Assembly (NCBI GenBank): GCA_938022165.1
Contig: CALIEI010000186.1
Location: forward strand, 1 to 40,028
DNA length: 40,028 nucleotides
Direction: 5' to 3'
From: an uncultured Saprospiraceae bacterium
Lineage (GTDB): Bacteria > Bacteroidota > Bacteroidia > Chitinophagales > Saprospiraceae
The translations under genes and the position numbers were made by a program. Positions 34,850-40,028 of this stretch are shown one piece after another (position 1 is the first letter of the stretch; the number at the start of each line of letters is the position of its first letter). Under the pieces are notes generated by a model, which was not told the DNA's origin, did not search any database, and saw nothing but the letters and a program-made list of their open reading frames with translations.

Positions 34850-36382
34850 ATGATAAAGAAATATTTCAACCTTTTTGACTTATCTCAAAAAGTCGATTAC
34901 AAAAATGAAATCCTATCCGGTTTAACGGTAGCGATGGCATTGATCCCTGAGGCGGTAGCTTTTGCATTGATAGCGGGCCTGTCCCCTCTGACTGGTCTCT
35001 ATGCAGCATTCATGATGGGTTTCGTAACTTCCATATTGGGAGGTAGACCAGGTATGATCTCTGGTGCTACTGGAGCCATAGCAGTTGTGATAGCGGCCTT
35101 GGCTTATTCTCATGGTGTAGAATATATCTTCGCCACCGTAATCTTAGCGGGTATCTTACAAGCTATCGCAGGCATCTTGCGCTTAGGAAAATTGATGAGG
35201 CTAGTCCCCCATCCTGTAATCTTCGGGTTTGTAAATGGTTTGGCCATCATCATATTCATGTCACAGCTTGATCAATTTAAAGATGATACTGGTGCTTGGC
35301 TTACTGGAGAAAGTCTTTATATGTTTCTAGGCTTGGTATTGGTAACTATGGTCATTATCTGGGGATTACCCAAATTCAGTAAAGCAATTCCTGCCTCCTT
35401 AGTGGCTATCTTGACCATTTTTGGTGTGGTGGTATTCTTCGGAATTGATACAAAAACGGTTGGTGATATGGCTTCTATATCTGGTGGTTTTCCACCATTT
35501 CATATCCCAGCGGTACCCTTTACTTTTGAAACGTTGAAAATTATTGCTCCCTATTCGCTGATTGTAGCTGGAGTTGGGTTGATAGAAAGTCTATTGACCT
35601 TGAATATAATCGATGAAATCACAGAGACGAGAGGGCGAGGAAATAAAGAAGCCGTAGCACAAGGTATTGCCAATATTCTTTCTGGATTTTTCTCAGGTAT
35701 GGGCGGATGTGCCATGATTGGACAGAGTTTGATCAACATCTCTTCGGGGGCAAGAGCTAGATTGTCTGGGATCGTGGCTTCTGTGATGTTGCTGGTATTC
35801 ATCATGTTTGGTGCTAGCCTGATAGAACAAATGCCTATGGCTGCATTGACGGGATTGATGATCATGGTAGCCATCGGAACCTTTGAGTGGGCAAGTTTCA
35901 GAACAATCAATCGAATGCCTAACTCAGACATCTTTGTAATGGTGCTAGTAACTTTAGTAACTGCCTTCTTACACAATCTTGCTCTGGCTGTATTGGTTGG
36001 TGTAATCATCGCGGCCTTGGTATTTGCATGGGATAATGCAAAGCGAATTCGTGCAAGGAAGCGTATCGATGAAGATGGTGCTAAGCACTATGAAATATAT
36101 GGTCCACTTTTCTTTGGTTCCATCGCTGTCTTTAATGACAAATTTGATGTGCTAAATGATCCTGATGTGGTCTATATCAATTTTAAAGAAAGTCGAGTGG
36201 TTGATATGTCCGCTATAGAAGCATTGAATAAAATAACAGAGCGATATCAGAAGGTTGGAAAAACGGTTCACCTCTCCTATTTAAGTAAAGACTGTAAAAT
36301 TCTACTAGACAATGCAGAGGCCATTATCGATATCAATGTAATGGAAGATCCTAAGTATAAGCTGGTAGTGAATAGGATTTAG
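34850..36382 (+). CDS. SulP (SLC26-type) inorganic anion transporter with STAS domain
   Basis: 510 residues. About 12 membrane helices span residues 20-400, with the family motif GLSPLTGLYAAFMMGFVTSILGG cut short here as GLSPLTGLYA (about 43-52). The SGATGAIAVVIAAL stretch that lines the substrate site is also present. A STAS domain follows (about 415-505, HYEIYGPLFFGSI, DFR-like VVDMSAIEALNKI). SulP proteins move sulphate, bicarbonate or other anions, usually with H+ or Na+. No carbonic anhydrase or sulphate-assimilation gene is near, so the substrate stays open. It appears monocistronic. Confidence 0.9.
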   Translation: MIKKYFNLFDLSQKVDYKNEILSGLTVAMALIPEAVAFALIAGLSPLTGLYAAFMMGFVTSILGGRPGMISGATGAIAVVIAALAYSHGVEYIFATVILAGILQAIAGILRLGKLMRLVPHPVIFGFVNGLAIIIFMSQLDQFKDDTGAWLTGESLYMFLGLVLVTMVIIWGLPKFSKAIPASLVAILTIFGVVVFFGIDTKTVGDMASISGGFPPFHIPAVPFTFETLKIIAPYSLIVAGVGLIESLLTLNIIDEITETRGRGNKEAVAQGIANILSGFFSGMGGCAMIGQSLINISSGARARLSGIVASVMLLVFIMFGASLIEQMPMAALTGLMIMVAIGTFEWASFRTINRMPNSDIFVMVLVTLVTAFLHNLALAVLVGVIIAALVFAWDNAKRIRARKRIDEDGAKHYEIYGPLFFGSIAVFNDKFDVLNDPDVVYINFKESRVVDMSAIEALNKITERYQKVGKTVHLSYLSKDCKILLDNAEAIIDINVMEDPKYKLVVNRI

Positions 36383-36470
36383 GATTTAAAAATCTAGTAA
36401 AAACAACTTAATTCGAATTTGCGTCCATTCCCAGTATGCATCCTCTAGAGCAGTATTTTTAATCTGGAAA

Positions 36471-36772
36471 TTACTTCAGTATTTCTTGTATTGATTTAGA
36501 ACTTCTACTGGAATGGATGACGGCTAATATTCTTACACTATTTTCGGCCCAAAAATAAACCATAATGTGATTTTTGTAAGTACAACATCTATATCCTTTT
36601 ACAGCTAACTTATCATTTTTGCATACCGCACATGACTCTGGATGTTTTTCTAACTTACTTAACGAGGAATGAATTCCGCTGACAACTCACTTTCTTCACT
36701 AATGTACTCATGTAATTCTGCCAACATTATGAAAGCAGATTCCGACCAAATTATCTCTACTTTTTCTTCCAA
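36471..36772 (-). pseudogene. ParE/RelE-type toxin gene with a single-base frameshift
   Basis: Read leftward from TTG 36772, the frame begins EEKVEIIWSESAFIMLAEL, the usual ParE start. It reaches a stop near 36660. The C-terminal half continues in another frame (HSSLSKLEKHPES, then YRCCTYKNHIMVYFW and RILAVIHSSRS) to a stop at 36471. The total of 302 nt is one base short of 101 codons, so one lost base near 36668-36675 explains the break. Repaired, it would be a normal 100-residue toxin. It overlaps the antitoxin gene by 16 nt. Either a true inactivation or a sequencing error. Confidence 0.7.
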
Positions 36773-37002
36773 GCTTCCAGCTGATTTTTTACCTCTTCAT
36801 GACTAGCTGATTTTCCATCTTTGATTTCATTGTTTGAATGATCTAAGATATTCAGAAGTGTATCTTCATCTAACGATTCTCCAGGCTTAACTAAATCTAA
36901 TGTAGAACTATATGACTCTACTACCCCCAAACTACTTAGAGATTGAATAATCTGTAAAAACTCTTTGACATTTGTCTTACTTACATTTATGTGATAAGTC
37001 AT
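36757..37002 (-). CDS. Antitoxin-like partner of the ParE/RelE toxin
   Basis: 81 residues. The N-terminal part (THE YHINVSKTN pattern, residues 1-35) may form a small DNA-binding or strand region. The C-terminal part is acidic and helical and ends HEEVKNQLEAWKKK. Such short acidic proteins directly ahead of and overlapping a ParE toxin are its usual antitoxins. The family is not firmly recognised; the assignment rests on size, tail and position. It has no strong SD. Confidence 0.65.
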   Translation of the reverse strand: MTYHINVSKTNVKEFLQIIQSLSSLGVVESYSSTLDLVKPGESLDEDTLLNILDHSNNEIKDGKSASHEEVKNQLEAWKKK

Positions 37003-37546
37003 ATCATTTTTTTATTTCTTATTAAAGATATGCTTTTTTATTGGAGGTAGCAATTGGGGGCCTCCAGTTATTTTTCAACGAACCTTCCCCATCATGCTTG
37101 TAAAGCGATGAAATTTTTCAAGTGGCTCTTTCACCTCCTTCAGATTAGAAGTCTTATATCAATACTGAGTCCACTCCGGAAAGTAGCGGATTGCAAAAAA
37201 TGGGCTATTTTGGATGAGATTTTTTATTCTCGAAATTCAGTGATGCTTGAGCATCAGTGGATTGAGAAAATGAAAAATATCGCCAAAAGAGTCATTTTAT
37301 GGTTTCGTGATTTTCCGGAGTGGACTCAATACTTAATATTCACATACTTATGACCACAGATAAACCGCTACTTGCGTACAACACTGTCTTTAGCCACCCC
37401 GCTATTATTGTTGTGCGGATTATTTTGGCTGAGATGATTTGATGATTAGACTTGTGATCTTCTAACCTCAACTTAAATACCGCTAACTAGATTCTTACTC
37501 ATTTTTATTAAATAGTAAAATACTTTATCGGCAACATTTTTCACTA
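37003..37546. other. Non-coding region with a 16-bp inverted repeat
   Basis: I saw no credible gene here. The region holds perfect inverted arms at 37167-37182 and 37312-37327. A small hairpin, GATGCT-TG-AGCATC, lies near 37244. The remainder up to the terminator is AT-rich and featureless. Confidence 0.5.
37167..37327. repeat. 161-bp segment bounded by perfect 16-bp inverted repeats
   Basis: GAGTCCACTCCGGAAA (37167-37182) is repeated in inverse orientation at 37312-37327, with 129 bp between. It could be a small non-autonomous element, an invertible segment or a structured RNA. No recombinase or transposase gene is in the window. Confidence 0.6.
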
Positions 37547-37576
37547 AAGCCCTATACTATTTCTAGCATAAGGCTT
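37547..37576 (-). terminator. Hairpin terminator of the TlpA-like gene
   Basis: 13-nt arms (37547-37559 and 37564-37576) surround a loop that reads GAAA on the minus strand. The two irregular pairs are G-U on the minus strand but A-C on the plus strand. It lies 24 nt beyond the stop at 37600, so it fits the purL-tlpA transcript. The long T run is on the plus strand; the minus side has only three Ts. Confidence 0.65.
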
Positions 37577-37599
37577 TTTTTATAGGTAATTCCTTCTGA

Positions 37600-38703
37600 T
37601 TATAAAATCTCCAAGAGTGCTTTCTCAATATTATGAGCACCTCTCAATCCGATAGAAGCGATCTTTCCATCTCTATCTATCATGAAAGTTTTAGGAATAC
37701 TAGATACGCCATACTGCTTAGCAGGAGCTGACTTCCACTTCTTTAGATCACTTACATGATAAGGCCAAGATAATTTATCCTGAGCGATAGCTTTCTTCCA
37801 TCTATCGGTAGTGCCATCTAGTGAAACACTAAACACCGTAAAACCTTGATCTTTGTACTTGTCATAGATCTTCACTACTGAAGGGTTCTCTCTACGGCAT
37901 GGTCCACACCAACTTGCCCAAAAATCTAAAAGTACTATCTTTCCTTTGAGATCATTCAAACTGTAATTCTTTCCATCCGGACTAGGCAGTGCAATATCTG
38001 GAGCTACATCACCCACATTGAACTTTGAAGCAGGTCTTCGCTGCTGAGGTTGTCTTACAGGTGGTTGTTTAGCAACAGGTGGATTCCTGATATTATTGAC
38101 ATACGTAGCATAATCCATTGTGTATGCTGATTGCATTTCTTCATCTTTCATACGCTTATACATGGCGTCATGCAATCCCAAAAATGATTTGTTCTTCCCA
38201 CCAATGGTAATTGCTGCAGCCATTGCAGACACAGGGTCAAGATTACTCAACTCATTCTGAAGTTGAAGCTCTTGGATTTGTTTCTTATTCCATCTGCTTA
38301 GAACATTCATATATTTTTCGGCACGATCAGAACCAGTAACTGCTACAGAATAATTGTTCAATTGGCTGAGCGTTCCTTCTATGTTGATATTAGACTCTCC
38401 ACCCTTAACCGGAAAGATGATCTTACTTCTACCTACTCTCAATCTATACAGCCCATCTTCAAACCCCTTAGGAAGTTCTATTTCGAACTTACCATTCGCA
38501 TCTATCTGCTTAGATCCGATGATATGGTTTGCACGAGACATATTGTATTGTTCAAAGTGCAACGTAATGTTGGCTGCATCGCTAATAAGTCCAGTAAATG
38601 TTGCTAATCCAGCACTGCCCATATTAACTCCTGTGTTGCCACCACAACCTGCTAGCATAATAGCAGTGAAGAGGTACATTCCTAATCTGATAACTCGATT
38701 CAT
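37600..38703 (-). CDS. TlpA-like thioredoxin lipoprotein (DUF4369-type N-terminus)
   Basis: 367 residues. A textbook lipobox LAGC (Cys20) anchors it to a membrane facing the periplasm. An N-terminal beta domain (about 35-120, DUF4369-like) and a helical middle are followed by a Pro/Gln/Arg-rich linker (about 210-228). The C-terminal thioredoxin domain (about 230-367) has the redox motif WCGPC (265-269) and the cis-Pro in SSIPKTF. It likely reduces disulphides in exported proteins or cytochromes. The start lies 8 nt behind the purL stop, so the two are probably co-transcribed, though no functional link is known. Confidence 0.9.
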   Translation of the reverse strand: MNRVIRLGMYLFTAIMLAGCGGNTGVNMGSAGLATFTGLISDAANITLHFEQYNMSRANHIIGSKQIDANGKFEIELPKGFEDGLYRLRVGRSKIIFPVKGGESNINIEGTLSQLNNYSVAVTGSDRAEKYMNVLSRWNKKQIQELQLQNELSNLDPVSAMAAAITIGGKNKSFLGLHDAMYKRMKDEEMQSAYTMDYATYVNNIRNPPVAKQPPVRQPQQRRPASKFNVGDVAPDIALPSPDGKNYSLNDLKGKIVLLDFWASWCGPCRRENPSVVKIYDKYKDQGFTVFSVSLDGTTDRWKKAIAQDKLSWPYHVSDLKKWKSAPAKQYGVSSIPKTFMIDRDGKIASIGLRGAHNIEKALLEIL

Positions 38704-38711
38704 ATTAATTA

Positions 38712-40028
38712 TTATTTTTCTAGTTTATTTTCGATTGTCGTATTATATAACGCACTCCAATCGGATAATTGTCCATAATCTTGGCCATCTATGGCCAAAT
38801 CGCCATTTGATACCTTTCCAAGCTCCCTAAAAGCTACGTTTAAAGACTTAACATGGTTCTCAAAATCAGCCACTTTTTCAGCTTTTACACTAACTACGAC
38901 CCTACTTTGGGACTCCCCAAACAAATAAGCATCCTTTCTAAAATTCGAATCAGTAGACACTACAAAGCCCAAATCAGACGTCATTGCCGACTCCAGAAGG
39001 CAAGTAAATAGGCCTCCTTCAGAGATATCGTGTACTGAAGCTACTAATTTTTCCTTGATTATACTACTAATGCCACGTTGTAAGGCAAACTCTGTATCTA
39101 GCTCAAAATGAGGCACATTACTTCTTTTGACACTATGAACTCGCTTTACATACTCTGATGAACCAATACAGTCTTGCGCTTCACCTAGTAGATAGATTAC
39201 ATCACCAGCCTGCTTAAAGTTTAAGGTCATGTGATTATCCTTATTTTCCATTAATCCCAGCATACCAATGGTAGGTGTTGGAAAAACAGGTTCTGTACTA
39301 TCTTTATATACAGATTGATTGTAGAAACTAACATTTCCACCAGTTACCGGTGTATTGAATTTCTCGCAAGCTTCACCCATACCTTTGAGCGCATTTACAA
39401 ACTGGTAATACACGCCTTCGTTGTACGGATTCCCAAAGTTCAAACAGTTGGTAATCGCTGCGGGCTCACCCCCCGTACACACAATATTTCTTGCTGCTTC
39501 CGATACTGCGATCATGGCACCTACATAGGGATTCGCATACACATATGATCCATTGCAATCTACCGTTACGACCAATGATTTTTCGCTATTTTTCAGCCTA
39601 ACAACTGATGCATCACTTGCATTGTTGGTTGTCATGGTATTGGTTCTCACCATGCTATCATACTGTTGATAAATCCAACGCTTACTCACGATATTCGGTG
39701 AGCTAAAAACAGTCTTAGCTGCTTCCACAAAGTTCTCAGGTTGTGCAACTGAATTTATATCAAAAGCCTCTACCTCATCCAAATAATCCGGACGGCTAAA
39801 TGCTCTATCATATATTGGAGCACCTCCGCCTAATACTAATGGATCAGCAGGTACTTCCGCCACCAATTCTCCATTATCAAAAAACTCAAGATTACCAGTA
39901 TCGGTCACTTCACCTATATGTTCACACTCTAGATCCCACTTATCAAATACGTCATAGAGCTTTTGTTCTTGCCCTTTATGACATACTATCAACATACGCT
40001 CTTGAGATTCTGACAATAGTATCTCGAA
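38712..40028 (-). CDS. purL: Phosphoribosylformylglycinamidine synthase, PurL (5' end outside window)
   Basis: About 439 residues of the C-terminal part are present; the frame stays open to the right edge (FEILLSESQERML), so the start lies beyond. PurL makes FGAM from FGAR, ATP and glutamine in purine synthesis. Clear family motifs are DCNGSYVYANPYVGAM, AARNIVCTGGEPAAITNCLN, NFGNPYNEGVYYQF, TGGNVSFYNQS and VASVHDISEGGL near the ATP site. The size suggests the small Bacillus-type PurL of about 740 residues, which needs PurQ and PurS. It runs directly into the TlpA-like gene. Confidence 0.95.
   Translation of the reverse strand, partial: FEILLSESQERMLIVCHKGQEQKLYDVFDKWDLECEHIGEVTDTGNLEFFDNGELVAEVPADPLVLGGGAPIYDRAFSRPDYLDEVEAFDINSVAQPENFVEAAKTVFSSPNIVSKRWIYQQYDSMVRTNTMTTNNASDASVVRLKNSEKSLVVTVDCNGSYVYANPYVGAMIAVSEAARNIVCTGGEPAAITNCLNFGNPYNEGVYYQFVNALKGMGEACEKFNTPVTGGNVSFYNQSVYKDSTEPVFPTPTIGMLGLMENKDNHMTLNFKQAGDVIYLLGEAQDCIGSSEYVKRVHSVKRSNVPHFELDTEFALQRGISSIIKEKLVASVHDISEGGLFTCLLESAMTSDLGFVVSTDSNFRKDAYLFGESQSRVVVSVKAEKVADFENHVKSLNVAFRELGKVSNGDLAIDGQDYGQLSDWSALYNTTIENKLEK

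Noticed and set aside
37054-37353. 99-codon plus-strand ORF
   Set aside because: It needs a TTG start, has no recognisable motif or ribosome site, and covers both arms of the inverted repeat, so its openness is probably chance.

Overview
The window looks like a chromosomal segment of a marine, gliding-type member of the Bacteroidota, possibly close to Saprospiria/Saprospiraceae. The evidence is type IX secretion C-terminal sorting domains, a cell-surface repeat protein that starts with a VGIGT motif, a TamL-type lipoprotein, a GtrA protein, a Bacteroidota consensus promoter (TTTG-N19-TAnnTTTG), few Shine-Dalgarno sites, several TTG/GTG starts and an AT-rich background. The taxon is an inference from these traits; no rRNA gene is present to settle it.

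The centre (about 7.4-24.1 kb) is a secondary-lipid (Pfa-type) polyunsaturated fatty acid synthase locus. A phosphopantetheinyl transferase gene reads leftward. A TetR-type regulator reads rightward and is followed 7 nt later by the synthase genes: PfaA-type (KS-AT-three ACPs, then KR-DH), a large fused PfaB/PfaC-type protein (KS-CLF-AT-DH-DH), and PfaD (enoyl reductase). The PfaA protein is split into two frames exactly at an A10 run between the third ACP and the KR region. A -1 slip there would give a continuous protein of about 2276 residues, which is the length and domain order expected of PfaA. The PPTase would arm the ACPs, PfaA and PfaB/C would elongate and process the chain, and PfaD would supply enoyl reduction.

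Left of the locus (1-6.4 kb), all on the minus strand, lie a repeat-built surface protein running off the window, a T9SS-sorted SprB-repeat protein and a zinc metalloprotease lipoprotein. They are followed by about 1 kb of non-coding DNA packed with palindromic dispersed repeats.

Right of the locus (24.2-36.4 kb) are a putative porin, a membrane-anchored unknown protein, GtrA, a PDZ protein with a T9SS tail, a small Cys/Lys-rich peptide behind a strong palindromic metal-box-like site, a VOC protein, a TolB-like lipoprotein with endonuclease III, TamL, an SpoU methyltransferase and a SulP anion transporter.

The last part (36.4-40 kb) holds an antitoxin-like gene with a frameshifted ParE/RelE toxin, a non-coding stretch with a 16-bp inverted repeat, a TlpA-like thioredoxin lipoprotein and the 3' two-thirds of purL.

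No tRNA, rRNA, CRISPR array or intact transposase gene was seen.
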